Assembly (NCBI RefSeq): GCF_000271845.1
Contig: NZ_JH719395.1
Location: 3,404,253 to 3,468,252 of the forward strand
Source: Rhizobium leguminosarum bv. trifolii WSM2297
GTDB taxonomy: Bacteria; Pseudomonadota; Alphaproteobacteria; Rhizobiales; Rhizobiaceae
Direction of reading: 5' to 3'
Length of the DNA: 64,000 nucleotides
Shown here: one piece after another, positions 26,996 through 37,000 of the stretch
Numbering within the stretch: position 1 is the stretch's first letter
Layout: the number at the start of each line of letters is the position of its first letter
Translations under genes and position numbers: made by a program
Notes under the pieces: model-generated
What the model saw: only the letters and a program-made list of their open reading frames with translations
What the model was told of the DNA's origin: nothing
The model's database searches: none

Positions 26996-28534
26996 TTATT
27001 CGACGTCGAACTTGACGCCCTGGGCAAGCGGCAGCGTCCTGCCGTAATTGATGGTGTTGGTGGAGCGGCGCATATAGGCCTTCCAGGCATCCGAGCCGGA
27101 TTCACGACCGCCGCCGGTCTCCTTCTCGCCGCCGAAGGCGCCGCCGATTTCGGCGCCCGACGGCCCGAGATTGACGTTGGCGATGCCGCAATCCGAACCG
27201 CGCGCGGAGACGAAGGTTTCGGCCTCGCGCATGTCGTTGGTGAAGATCGACGAAGACAGCCCCTGCGGCACGGCATTGTGCAGGGCCAGCACTTCATCGA
27301 AATCGCTGTACTTCATCACATAGAGGATCGGCGCGAAGGTCTCGTGCTCGACCGGGCCGGTCTGCGCAGGCATTTCGACGAGTGCCGGACGGACGTAGAA
27401 GGCATCGGCCGAACCATTCTCGACGCGATCGCCACCGGTCACCTTGCCGCCGGCCGATTTCGCCTCACCGAGTGCCGACTGCATTTTCTCGAAGGCCTGG
27501 CCGTCGATCAGCGGTCCGACAAGCGTACCGGTTTCGAGCGGATTGCCGATGGTGACGGAGCCATAGGCCTTCTGCAGGCGCGGCACCAGCTGCTCGTAGA
27601 CGCTTTCATGCACGAAGAGACGGCGCAGCGTCGTGCAGCGCTGACCGGCCGTACCCATGGCGGAGAAGGCGACGCCGCGCAGCGTCAGGTCGAGATCGGC
27701 GCTCGGGCAGACGATCGCCGCATTGTTACCGCCGAGTTCGAGAATGCCACGGGCAAAACGCTGCGACAGGCGCGGACCGACGGCGCGGCCCATGGCAGTC
27801 GAGCCGGTGGCGGAAACGAGCGGGATCTTCGGATGATCAACGAGCACTTCGCCGACGTCGCGGCCGCCGATGATCAGCGTCGACAGATTGGCCGGCGCCG
27901 TGCCGCCCTCGGCGATAAAACGCTTCAGGGCCTTCTCGAACAGCGCCTGCACGGCAAGTGCGGTCAACGGCGTCTTTTCCGAAGGCTTCCAGACGGTGGA
28001 ATTGCCGCAGACCATCGCCAGCGCCGCATTCCACGACCAGACGGCGACCGGGAAGTTGAAGGCGGAGATGATACCGACCACACCGAGCGGATGCCAGCTT
28101 TCCATCATCCGGTGCTCGGAGCGCTCGGTGGCGATCGTCAGGCCGTAGAGCTGGCGGGAAAGGCCGACGGCGAAATCGCAGATATCGATCATTTCCTGCA
28201 CTTCGCCGAGACCTTCCGAGGTGATCTTGCCGACCTCGATCGAGACGAGACGACCGAGTGCGGCTTTGGCAGTGCGCAGCTCTTCGCCGAGCAGGCGAAC
28301 CAGTTCGCCGCGCTTCGGCGCCGGAACGGCACGCCATTCGAGGAAGGCCTTGTGCGCCTCTTCAATCGCCGCTTTCGTTTCGGTAACGGAATGTTCCCTC
28401 AGTTTGCCGATTTCCTTGCCTGTCACCGGCGAGGAAACGGAGAGCGTGCCGCCGTGATAGCGGCCGGCATCGACGCCGAGGTCAGCAAGCAGCTTGGCGG
28501 TTTCGGTGGCGAGATCGAGGACGGCGATGGTCAT
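26996..28534 (-). CDS. amaB: Piperideine-6-carboxylate / aminoadipate semialdehyde dehydrogenase
   Basis: NAD(P)-dependent aldehyde dehydrogenase of the ALDH7 (antiquitin) group, 512 residues. It oxidises 2-aminoadipate 6-semialdehyde (in balance with piperideine-6-carboxylate) to 2-aminoadipate in lysine breakdown. Seen: HPLGVVGIISAFNFPVAVWSWNAALAMVCGNSTVWKPSEKTPL near residue 147, the active Glu in GILELGGNNA near 269, the active Cys in GTAGQRCTTLRR near 303, and an ALDH7-type EIGGAFGGEKETGGGRESGSDAWKAYMRR near the end. It is next to a pipecolate-oxidase-like gene and hglS in the same order of function as in Pseudomonas putida, which supports the symbol. Confidence 0.88.
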   Translation of the reverse strand: MTIAVLDLATETAKLLADLGVDAGRYHGGTLSVSSPVTGKEIGKLREHSVTETKAAIEEAHKAFLEWRAVPAPKRGELVRLLGEELRTAKAALGRLVSIEVGKITSEGLGEVQEMIDICDFAVGLSRQLYGLTIATERSEHRMMESWHPLGVVGIISAFNFPVAVWSWNAALAMVCGNSTVWKPSEKTPLTALAVQALFEKALKRFIAEGGTAPANLSTLIIGGRDVGEVLVDHPKIPLVSATGSTAMGRAVGPRLSQRFARGILELGGNNAAIVCPSADLDLTLRGVAFSAMGTAGQRCTTLRRLFVHESVYEQLVPRLQKAYGSVTIGNPLETGTLVGPLIDGQAFEKMQSALGEAKSAGGKVTGGDRVENGSADAFYVRPALVEMPAQTGPVEHETFAPILYVMKYSDFDEVLALHNAVPQGLSSSIFTNDMREAETFVSARGSDCGIANVNLGPSGAEIGGAFGGEKETGGGRESGSDAWKAYMRRSTNTINYGRTLPLAQGVKFDVE

Positions 28535-28573
28535 TGTCGTGGTTCCAATCTTATTTGTTCTGCTTGTCGGTTC

Positions 28574-29857
28574 TCAGAAGCGGGCATCGGCGATATGGGC
28601 GACCTGCGCGCCGGCTTCGTACCATATTTCTTTCAGCGCCCGGAAGCTCGGCTCGGTGGGTGATGTCAGCGGCAACGGCAGGTCGGCTTCCGGAAGTCGG
28701 CCGAGAATATGCTCTGCGAGCGTCCGGCCGAAGACCGTGCCCGGCGCAATGCCGCGGCCATTGTAACCCGAAAAGCCGATAACGTTCGGCGCGAATTTGT
28801 GAAAGCGCGGCAGCGCATTGTCGGTCATGCCGATCTGGCCATACCATTCGCACTCGAATTCGACATCGCCGATGACGGGAAATAGCCGCTTCAGGGCGCG
28901 CTTGGCCCAGCCCTTGTGCACGGCAAGCCCGGTATTGCGCAGCGCCCCGACACTGCCGAAAACAAGACGTCCGGCCTGGTCCATGCGGAAGGAGGAAAGA
29001 ATGTCCTTGGTATCCCAGACGCCTTCCCGCCCCGGCAGGATCGACTGACGCAGATTGTGGCCGAGCGGCACGGTGGCGAAATTGAAATAGGGCAGATAGA
29101 CCTGCTCGTTGCGCACTTGCTCGAACGGGCCGGTGCTATAGGCATCGGTCGCGACGATGATCCAGTCTGCGCTGACTTCGCCGCTTTCCGTATTCACGGT
29201 CCAGCGGCTGCCATTGCGCTCCGTTGCGATGACGGGGCTCGACGTATGGATGGCGACACCAGCCTTGACGGCGGCATGAGCAAGGCCGCGCGCATAGGCC
29301 AGCGGCTGCAGCGTGCCGGCGCGCAAATCGAGTAGCGAACCGGTATAGGCATCGCTGCCGATGCGTCTGGCCGTCTCGCCCGCATCGAGCAGCTTCACGG
29401 GCGCGCCGCGGGCGGACCATTGCGCCGCGCGCTCCTCGATCTCCTTCAGCCCGTCGGCGCCGACCGCGCAATGCAGCGTGCCGTTGCGTTCGAGTTCGCA
29501 GGCGATCCCATGCCTGTCGATCAGCTCCATGACCAGCTTCGGCGCATTGCCGAGCAGTTCGAGCAGCCGTTCGCCATGCACCGGGCCGAGCACGCCGGGC
29601 AGATCGTCGGGCATCACCCACATGCCGGCATTGATCAGGCCGACATTGCGCCCCGCGCCGCCGAAGCCGATCTCCTTGGCCTCCAGCAGCACCGCCTTCG
29701 ACCCGGATTCGGCAAGATGCAGGGCGGAGGAGAGACCGGTGTAACCGCCGCCGACGATGACGACATCGGCCGATACCGCGCCTTCGAGAGGTGCGGTGGC
29801 CGGAGGTTCGCCGGCGGTCTTTTCCCAGAGGCCGTGGGAGCGCGGATCATTCAGCAT
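28574..29857 (-). CDS. amaA: FAD-dependent amine oxidase, probable L-pipecolate oxidase
   Basis: A 427-residue DAO-type flavoprotein. The dinucleotide motif VVIVGGGYTGLSSALHLAESG lies near residue 31, with GGAGRNVGLINAGMW just after it (substrate/FAD contact) and the C-terminal NVIGFSGYNGRGIAPGTVFG near 365. In P. putida the homologous AmaA oxidises L-pipecolate to piperideine-6-carboxylate, the substrate source for AmaB; here the two genes are 39 bases apart on one strand. The family also holds gamma-glutamylputrescine oxidases (PuuB), a real alternative, but the linked hglS and LysR gene favour pipecolate. Confidence 0.75.
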   Translation of the reverse strand: MLNDPRSHGLWEKTAGEPPATAPLEGAVSADVVIVGGGYTGLSSALHLAESGSKAVLLEAKEIGFGGAGRNVGLINAGMWVMPDDLPGVLGPVHGERLLELLGNAPKLVMELIDRHGIACELERNGTLHCAVGADGLKEIEERAAQWSARGAPVKLLDAGETARRIGSDAYTGSLLDLRAGTLQPLAYARGLAHAAVKAGVAIHTSSPVIATERNGSRWTVNTESGEVSADWIIVATDAYSTGPFEQVRNEQVYLPYFNFATVPLGHNLRQSILPGREGVWDTKDILSSFRMDQAGRLVFGSVGALRNTGLAVHKGWAKRALKRLFPVIGDVEFECEWYGQIGMTDNALPRFHKFAPNVIGFSGYNGRGIAPGTVFGRTLAEHILGRLPEADLPLPLTSPTEPSFRALKEIWYEAGAQVAHIADARF

Positions 29858-29924
29858 GGCTCAGTCCGATCGGATCGAAATCGCACTACTCTAACGCATA
29901 AGGCAAACTGTTGAAGCGGCCTTT

Positions 29925-31337
29925 TCACGCCACGGTCTTCAGCTGCAGGTCCGCGAGGCCGAGGGTCTCCATTGCCGAACCCAGCGATGCCGCCTGGCGA
30001 TCGGCATAAAGCGCCAGCTCGTCCTGAACGGTGGCGCCGAGTGCCGCCTCGAAGGCGTCGCGGTTCGAATGCGTTGCATAATTCTGCTGCTGGTCGGTGC
30101 CGAGGTTCGACTGGAAGATGCCGGCCGCGCTGACGGGCAGGAAGTCTTCGTAGACGATCGGTGCGAAGGCGAGATAACCCTTGGCGATCAGCGCCTCCGG
30201 ATCGCCGGCCAGCCTGCCGCCGACCGCCGCGGCAATGCCCGCAGGCGTCGCCGAATAACGGAAGAAGGCCAGACCCTCCTTGCGCAACTCGTCCCAGCTG
30301 TCCGGCAGCGCCTTGAAGCGCTCGGCGAGTTCCTGGTCGTAGGCGCCGGCTTTGGCGCCGCCGGCGCCGACCTGCACTTCGCCACGAACCGAGGCAAGCA
30401 GCCGGTCGTAAAGCGCGCGGCCCTTTGCCGTCAGCGCCACACCGCGCTGTTCGATCTCGCCGAAACGCGCGGTATGCGTCCCTTGAACGGCATCCTCGTC
30501 ACCGGCAAAGATGATCGTTTCCTCCAGCGCCTTGAAGCTCGTCTGCCGCAGCAGGATATCGCAATGGCGGCGCGGCGGCCCTTCGATGACGGCCTTCGGC
30601 GTGATGCCGCGTTCCGGCATGCGGGCCTGGACCGCGTCGATATCGAGGGTGCGCGGCGTCAGATGGTTGATATGCGGCCCCTTGAAGCTGACGACGTCGG
30701 CGATCAGCCGGTGCGCATCGTGCAGGCGCTTGTAGGTCTCGGCACTGACCGTCGCCTCGCCGTGCCAGCGGAAGGTTTCGAGCGCCTCGGCGACAAATTC
30801 CGTTGCCTCAGCCTCGGTCAGGCCGCCGTTCCGCTCGTGACGTTCGATCAGCGCGATAGCCCGCGGCGTATAGATGCGCCGTGCGGCCAGAATGGCTTCA
30901 GCTTCGGCGCGCAGTTCTTCGTCTTCGATCAGCTCCAATCGCAACAGCGACGTGAAGACGCGGAACGGATTGATGTTGAGTGCGGCCTCATCGATCGGCC
31001 GGAAGCTGGTGGAATGAACCGGCACGCCGGCGACGGAGAGATCGTAATAGCCGACCGGTCGCATGCCCATGACCGCAAACAGCCGGCGGATGGTGAAAAG
31101 CTCGTCGGCCGTGCCAAGCCGGATGGCGCCGTGGCGCTCGACATCGATACGCTCCAGCTCGCCGGCGCGGGCTAGCCGCTCACGCAGATCGGGATCGCTT
31201 TCCAGGCAGCCGGCATTCACATCCGCCACCAGTTCGATCAGCGTGCCGTATTGCGGCACCTCCGCCCGGTACATCTGCGACATCGCTTCGGTGAAAAGCG
31301 AGCGGATACGGTCGGTGGAAACGAAGGCTTGCGGCAT
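29925..31337 (-). CDS. hglS: 2-oxoadipate dioxygenase/decarboxylase (DUF1338)
   Basis: A 470-residue DUF1338/YdcJ-type protein. In P. putida the family member HglS is an Fe(II) enzyme of the vicinal-oxygen-chelate fold that turns 2-oxoadipate into D-2-hydroxyglutarate, a late step of the D-lysine/pipecolate route. Likely metal and substrate residues are seen: His108 and Arg in VPVHSTSFRP, the His of FKGPHINHLTPR near 223, and the Glu of ARFGEIEQRGVAL near 290. It lies 67 bases upstream of amaA on the same strand and divergent from a LysR regulator. Together the three genes cover pipecolate to 2-hydroxyglutarate except for the aminoadipate transaminase, not in this window. Confidence 0.87.
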   Translation of the reverse strand: MPQAFVSTDRIRSLFTEAMSQMYRAEVPQYGTLIELVADVNAGCLESDPDLRERLARAGELERIDVERHGAIRLGTADELFTIRRLFAVMGMRPVGYYDLSVAGVPVHSTSFRPIDEAALNINPFRVFTSLLRLELIEDEELRAEAEAILAARRIYTPRAIALIERHERNGGLTEAEATEFVAEALETFRWHGEATVSAETYKRLHDAHRLIADVVSFKGPHINHLTPRTLDIDAVQARMPERGITPKAVIEGPPRRHCDILLRQTSFKALEETIIFAGDEDAVQGTHTARFGEIEQRGVALTAKGRALYDRLLASVRGEVQVGAGGAKAGAYDQELAERFKALPDSWDELRKEGLAFFRYSATPAGIAAAVGGRLAGDPEALIAKGYLAFAPIVYEDFLPVSAAGIFQSNLGTDQQQNYATHSNRDAFEAALGATVQDELALYADRQAASLGSAMETLGLADLQLKTVA

Positions 31338-31352
31338 CTGAGAAACTCCGGC

Positions 31353-31444
31353 TCATTCCGTTTTTGCAGGATGAACCTCTTTACTTCAGCCACAAAGCCG
31401 GAAATATCGACATTTTGGAAATAGCTCATTCTGAAATGGAATGA
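31353..31444 (+). promoter_or_regulatory. hglS-LysR intergenic operator region
   Basis: A perfect inverted repeat TCATTC-N7-GAATGA (31426-31444) reaches the LysR start codon, and a second TCATTC half (31353-31358) lies 73 bases away, close to seven helical turns. This layout suits a tetrameric LysR protein that controls hglS and represses itself. Confidence 0.5.
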
Positions 31445-32349
31445 ACATGTTCGCTTCAAGACGTTTTCTGCCGTCGATTTCGCATCTCGCCGCCTTCGAG
31501 GCGGTTGCCCGCACCGGCAGCGTCACGGCGGCAGCGCGTGAACTCGATCTGACGCAGAGCGCCGTCAGCCGCCAGGTAAGCGCGCTGGAAGAGCAGCTTG
31601 GCGTCGAGCTCTTCCTGCGCGAACGCCAGACCATGCGGCTGACGCTGGCCGGCGACAGTTATGCCCGCGAAATCCGCGAGGCGCTGCGGCGCATATCGAG
31701 CGCCTCCTTGAACCTGCGGGCCAATCCGCATGGCGGCACGCTCAATCTCGCCATCCTGCCGACCTTCGGCACGCGCTGGCTGGCGCCGCGCCTCGGGCGC
31801 TTCCTCGCTGCCAATCCCGGCGTCACCATCAATCTGGTGACCCGGCTTTCACCGTTCGATTTCCGCCTCGATTCGATCGACGCCGCCATCCATTTCGGCC
31901 ATCCGCACTGGCCGGGAGCCGAACTCGCCTTTCTGATGTCGGAGCGCACGGTTCCCGCCTGCAGCCCCGATTTCCTGAAGCGGCACGCGATTTCGAAGCC
32001 GGAGGATCTGCTGTCTGTTCCGCTTCTGCATCTGACGACGCGTCCCGATGCCTGGGAGCAATGGTTCGCCGGCAACGGTGTGTCCTTCGAAAACGTGCAC
32101 GGCATGCTCTTCGACCAGTTCGCCACCGCCGCGCAGGCCGCCATTGCCGGTCTCGGCATCGCCCTGCTACCGACATTCCTGATGCAGGAAGAATTGCGGC
32201 GCGGCGATCTCGTCGCCGCGATCGACCGTGAAATGGAAAGCCGCGAGCGCTATTATCTCGCCTTTCCGCCCGAGCGCGCCGACTATGCGCCGCTCGCCGC
32301 CTTCCGCGACTGGATCGTCGCGGAAGCGGCCGCCAACCCCGCCGCATGA
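31441..32349 (+). CDS. LysR-family transcriptional regulator
   Basis: A 302-residue regulator. The N-terminal winged helix-turn-helix is SHLAAFEAVARTGSVTAAARELDLTQSAVSRQVSALEEQLGVELF at about residues 15-60, followed by a linker helix and a two-lobe effector domain (LNLAILPTFGTRWLAPRLGRF, GIALLPTFLMQEELRRGDL), resembling the GcvA subgroup. It is divergent from hglS with a palindromic intergenic region, so lysine/pipecolate intermediates are the probable effectors. The P. putida hglS-ama cluster also contains a LysR gene. ATG at 31447 is an alternative start with a better-placed GGA. Confidence 0.9.
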   Translation: MNMFASRRFLPSISHLAAFEAVARTGSVTAAARELDLTQSAVSRQVSALEEQLGVELFLRERQTMRLTLAGDSYAREIREALRRISSASLNLRANPHGGTLNLAILPTFGTRWLAPRLGRFLAANPGVTINLVTRLSPFDFRLDSIDAAIHFGHPHWPGAELAFLMSERTVPACSPDFLKRHAISKPEDLLSVPLLHLTTRPDAWEQWFAGNGVSFENVHGMLFDQFATAAQAAIAGLGIALLPTFLMQEELRRGDLVAAIDREMESRERYYLAFPPERADYAPLAAFRDWIVAEAAANPAA

Positions 32350-32419
32350 CGAACGGCTTGCATCGGCATGGCGCTTTCGACCATTATACCGGCCAAACAA
32401 CCCTTTGCAGGAAATTCCC

Positions 32420-32656
32420 ATGAAGCCGATCTTCGTCCAGCTCCAATGCGCCCCCGGCAAGACCTATGAGGTCGCCGATGCCATCTACCAGACCGAACTG
32501 GTCTCGGAGCTCTATTCCACAAGCGGCGATTACGACCTGCTGCTGAAGGTCTACATCGAGGACGGCCAGGATATCGGCAAGTTCATCAACGACAACATCG
32601 CCAATATTCCCGGCATCGTCCGCTCGTTGACGACGCTGACCTTCAAGGCGTTCTAA
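32420..32656 (+). CDS. Stand-alone Lrp/AsnC ligand-binding domain protein
   Basis: A 78-residue protein that is only the RAM (alpha-beta dimeric ligand-binding) domain of Lrp/AsnC regulators: MKPIFVQLQCAPGKTYEVADAI, SGDYDLLLKVYIEDGQDIGKFINDNI, GIVRSLTTLTFKAF. There is no DNA-binding part. Such SARM proteins bind amino acids or modulate full-length Lrp proteins. It follows the LysR gene by 70 bases on the same strand, beside lysine-degradation genes; a sensing role in that pathway is possible but unproved. The ATG at 32420 was chosen because the domain begins there. Confidence 0.88.
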   Translation: MKPIFVQLQCAPGKTYEVADAIYQTELVSELYSTSGDYDLLLKVYIEDGQDIGKFINDNIANIPGIVRSLTTLTFKAF

Positions 32657-32756
32657 AGCAATTCCAGCAAAAGTGTGCAGCGGTTTTGCGCCCGGAATTG
32701 CGTGAAACAAAGAGACAGAGCATTTCCGTAATTCGGAGAAAGACGGAAATGCTCTG
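32657..32756. repeat. REP-like palindromic repeat, two hairpins (copy 4)
   Basis: Begins at the stop codon of the RAM-domain gene. First module: AATTCCAGC...AAAAGTGTGCAGCGGTTTT...GGAATT; second module: AGAGCATTTCCGT...ACGGAAATGCTCT, a near-perfect palindrome. Same modules as the repeat at 4459 and same core as those at 22951 and 37431. Confidence 0.85.
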
Positions 32757-32899
32757 AACCCGTCAGACGCGGTTAACCCTTTCCACGAAGAATCGCCTTC
32801 CGGAATGCCGCTTAAACCGCGGCTTAACGCCCGAGATATCTGGTCGTTGCTATAAGAGTTCCGCGTCAGCTTGAAGCGGCGCGCAGCGATAGGTGGAAC

Positions 32900-34078
32900 A
32901 TGGCGATCGTCGAGGCAGATAGGGCGCGCGAGACCCCGCAGTCGGAAACGGCTCCGCTGATCGTCCATGTCGTGCGCCAGTTCCTGCCGAACCGCGGCGG
33001 CCTGGAAGACGTGGTTGCCAATCTCGGACGCCAGACCGTCCGGCGCGGTTATCGCGTCCGCGTCGTCACGCTCGATTCCCTGTTCACCGCACCTGACGAC
33101 AAACTGCCGCCGCGCGAAAATATCGACGGCATCGAGGTCGTGCGCATTCCCTGGTCCGGCAGCAGCCGTTATCCGCTGGCGCCTCAGGTTTTCCGTCACC
33201 TCCGCGATGCCGATCTCGTGCATGTCCATGCCATCGATTTCTTCTTCGACGCGCTCGCCTGGGGCCGGCTGCTGCATGGCAAGCCGATGATCGTCACCAC
33301 CCATGGCGGCTTCTTCCACACCAAGAAATTCGCGGCGATCAAGAAGATCTGGTTCCGGACGCTGACCCGCGCTTCGGCAATGGCTTACCGGCGCGTCGTC
33401 TGCTGCAGCGCCTCCGATCTCAGGCAGTTTTCCGAGATTGTGCCCGACAGCCTGCTGATCGAAAACGGCGCCGATATCGGCAAGTTCGCCGATACCGCGT
33501 CGCGCCGGGCAAAGCGCCACATCGTCACCATCGGCCGGTTCTCGGTGAACAAGCGGCTGGATCACCTGCTGGACGCCATGGCCGCGCTGAAGACACGCCG
33601 TCCGGAATGGCATCTCGACATCGTCGGGGCCGAATCCGACCTGAACCGGGCCGATGTCGAAGGTGCGATCGTAGACCGTGGCCTTTCCGGCCGCGTCACC
33701 CTGCACGTCTCACCCGATAACGGCGCCATCCGGCGCATCATCACCGACGCCTCGCTCTTCGCCTCCGCCTCGGAATATGAAGGTTTCGGTTTGGTGGCGC
33801 TGGAAGCAATGAGCGCCGGCCTGCTGCCGGTGCTGAACGCCAACGATGCCTTTACAACGCTTGCCGATCGGCACCCAGTCATTGCGCTGGCCGACTTCAC
33901 CAATGCCGAGACCACCGCGACAGTGATCGAAGCGGCCCATGAAACGCTCGCACGCCAACCGGACGCCGTTCGCGCCGAGCTTCTCGATGCTGCGCGCGGT
34001 TATTCCTGGGACATCGTCGCCGGGCGTTATATCGATCTCTATCGGTCGCTCAACGTCGCCGCCGCCGACCGGATCTGA
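32900..34078 (+). CDS. GT4-family glycosyltransferase
   Basis: A 392-residue retaining GT-B glycosyltransferase. N-terminal acceptor domain: IVHVVRQFLPNRGGLEDVVANLGRQTVRRGYRVRVVTLD, with the glycine-rich loop. C-terminal nucleotide-sugar domain: TIGRFSVNKRLDHLLDAM near residue 210 and the EX7E-type signature ASEYEGFGLVALEAMSAGLLPV near 295. Sugar and acceptor are not predictable. AGGTGG precedes the ATG. It is convergent with the flippase-hydrolase gene, 19 bases apart, and likely serves the same surface-glycan locus. Confidence 0.88.
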   Translation: MAIVEADRARETPQSETAPLIVHVVRQFLPNRGGLEDVVANLGRQTVRRGYRVRVVTLDSLFTAPDDKLPPRENIDGIEVVRIPWSGSSRYPLAPQVFRHLRDADLVHVHAIDFFFDALAWGRLLHGKPMIVTTHGGFFHTKKFAAIKKIWFRTLTRASAMAYRRVVCCSASDLRQFSEIVPDSLLIENGADIGKFADTASRRAKRHIVTIGRFSVNKRLDHLLDAMAALKTRRPEWHLDIVGAESDLNRADVEGAIVDRGLSGRVTLHVSPDNGAIRRIITDASLFASASEYEGFGLVALEAMSAGLLPVLNANDAFTTLADRHPVIALADFTNAETTATVIEAAHETLARQPDAVRAELLDAARGYSWDIVAGRYIDLYRSLNVAAADRI

Positions 34079-34097
34079 TCTACCACTCTGAAATACT

Positions 34098-37000
34098 TCA
34101 CGCTCTCGCGAGGCGGATGATCTCGTCGAGCACGAATTTGCGCGACTGCGGTGGCGTCAGATTGTGGTCGGCATCCGGCAGCATCAGCAGCCGCACGTTC
34201 GGATAGCGGGAAAGCTTGGCGCCGCGCGGCCCGAAATGAAAATACACGTGATCGAGCCCGACATCGCCCTCGCTATAGATCAGCGTCAGCGGCACCTTGC
34301 GCTTGCCGAACGACGCGAAGGACTGTCGGACCTCACGGGCGATATGGCGCCGGTCGGGAAGCAGTTCGAGCAGCGGCGCGATCCAGGGTGACAGACGCCG
34401 GCCGCCGGCGATGACGATATTCTGCAGCGCCGATACCACATCCACCTGACCGCTGATGAGCCGCTTCAGCGTATCCATTCGTGCCAGGCGCTGACCGTAA
34501 TCATCGAGGCTGCGAGGAACGGAGACGACATGCTCCTTGCGCACCGGTATCTCCGGGTCCCAGTAGTAGACGAAGGGATTGATCGAGACGACCGCCTTCA
34601 ACCGCTCGTCGGCGACGCCGGCGCGGAAGGCGACATAACCGCCGCTGCATCGGCCGGCCACCATGATCGGACCCGCAACGACGCTTTCGAGCAGATCGAG
34701 CGCGGCAACCGCATCCTCGGTCTGTGTGCTGGAATAAAGCACCTGCTCCGGCGCATCCGGCCGCGGCGGGCTGTCGCCGACATTGGCGGAATCGAAGCGT
34801 AGCGACACGACGCCCTGGCGTGCGAGCTCGCGGGCCATATCCACCGTCGTCCGTCCCCAGCCGGCGTGCCGGTCATAGGCGGTCGACAGGAAGAGCACGG
34901 CATTGCCCTTGATCTCGCCGCGCGGCCGGCTGACGACGCCGACCAGATGATCGTGGCTGCCGAAACGCACCGGCGTTTCCACAAAACCCTCGCCGGCAAG
35001 CGGCGGGTTGTCGATCGCATCAGGCGAGTGGGCCCCAGATGTCTCCGTCGTCGCCGCCTCCAGCCACGCCCTCAGCAACTCGACGACAGCTGTCGGCGTC
35101 TTGGCAAACAGCGGATTGGTGGCGAGCTCGTCATAACCTTCGAAAACCCGCTGCTCGACATCGGCGCCAAGCGCCTTCAGCGCATCGGCAAAGCTGGTAT
35201 CGTCGGCCTTGGCCGGCCGTTCGAGGATCAGATAGCGCGGCGCAGCAAGTCCCTGCGGCGATGCGATATTGAGCTTGCCGAGTTCGGCGGAGATATCGTC
35301 GGGCATGACGAGGCCGGCAATCTGCACCTTCGCGGTCTGGACATGCTCCTTGCCGAGGCCGAGATCGGCATCGATGATCTTCGACCACATATTGAGTTCG
35401 CGCAGATAGGCCCGGCCGCTCAGCACCGGCGCCAGCATGACGAGGCTGTCGACACCGTCGATCGAAGCGCCGATGCGATGGGCAAGCGTTGCGCCGAGGC
35501 CCTGTCCGATGAGGATGACGCGATCGCAGCGGGAGAGCGATTTCAGCTTGGCGGCAGCCGCGCGGATCGAGTTTTCCCAGGTTTCCAGCCTTGCCGGCAG
35601 CGCGTCGAAATCGAGCGCATCGCCGGTACCGCGATAATCGAAGCGCAGGCTCGGCACGCCGATATCGGAAAAATGCTCGGCGGCGACGCGAAAGAATTTG
35701 CGGCTGCACATTTCCTCGAAACCCCAGGGGCTGACGAAGAGCACCGCGGCCGACCGCTTCTTGACCTCGGGATTTTCAGGCATGAACAGCCCGATCGTGC
35801 CGTCGAAGACGACAGGCAGGGCAGCGCTGCGTCCCGCGCCCTCTGCCGGTTCGAGCGAAAATTCGCCGGGCGCCACCTTCGCGCGGTCGGGGTCGCCCGG
35901 AAGCCGCGGCGCGATGAAATTGATCGCCTGTCCCACAGGCCGCCGCAGCATTAGCGGCATCTTGTCGAGAATGGAGCGCATGACCTCGACATCCTCGGCC
36001 GGCACGGCGCGCAGCACGCGCAGTGCCGCGAAATAGCAGAATGTACCGGCAATGATCGCGGCGACGAGGCCGATCGGACCCTGGACGAATTCCAGCACGG
36101 AGATCGCGCCACAAGCACAGAGCACGGAGGCGAGCGTCACCTTCGTCAGGCTTGTGTAGAGGCTTGAAAGCTGGGATCCGAATCCTGTCTGTCTGATCAT
36201 CATCACCGACATCGCAACGAAAACGAGGATGCGCACGAGTGCGGCACCCTCGGCGGCAAGCCTAGGTATGATCAGTAAACAACCGACTACCATCAGAAGG
36301 CCACCTATCACACTGATCTTGAGGCGGGAGCGCGCCCTGTCCATCGACAAGAGATAGAGGCTGAGGATCTGCATGAAAGTATAGGCGGGCGCGACGAGCG
36401 CAAGCAGCGCCACCACCGTTCCGCTGCGGCGGAACGCTTCGCCGAACACCACCAGCACCAGTTCACTGGAGATCGCCGCAAGCCCGAGGCTCATCGGCAA
36501 TACGATATAGGCCATGCTGCGGGTGACGGCGGCGAAGACCTCGACCGGCAAGGTCGAATCGTCGCTGTTATGCCGCCGCTCGGAATAATAGGGCAGCAGG
36601 CTGCCGGTCATCTGGATCGGCAGCTGCAGCGCGATGTTGGCGATCGACAGGCCGACGGCGTAGTAGCCGACCATCTCCACCGACCAGAATTGCTGCAGGA
36701 AGAGCAGTTCGAGCCGGTTGAGGAAAATGGAATCGATGATGAACTGGATCGACAGGATGACGGAGGAGGAGGCGAGATATTTCAGCGAGACTCCGCACCA
36801 GTCGCGCCGCGAAAGCAGGATCGGCAGCGTGGCGAAAAACAGCACGAGTTGGCCGAGCGCATAACCGACCAGAACGCCTTCGACGCCATAGAAAACGGCG
36901 CCGGCGGCAACGCCGGCAAGCTGCACGATCGAGACGGCGACCGTCAGCTTAAAGAAGGCGCCGAGCTTCTTTTCGCCGATCAGGTAGAATTTGACGAAGG

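Noticed and set aside
26591..28663. 690-codon plus-strand frame opposite fbpA and amaB
   Set aside because: Shadow of two well-identified genes; composition is that of a reversed coding strand.
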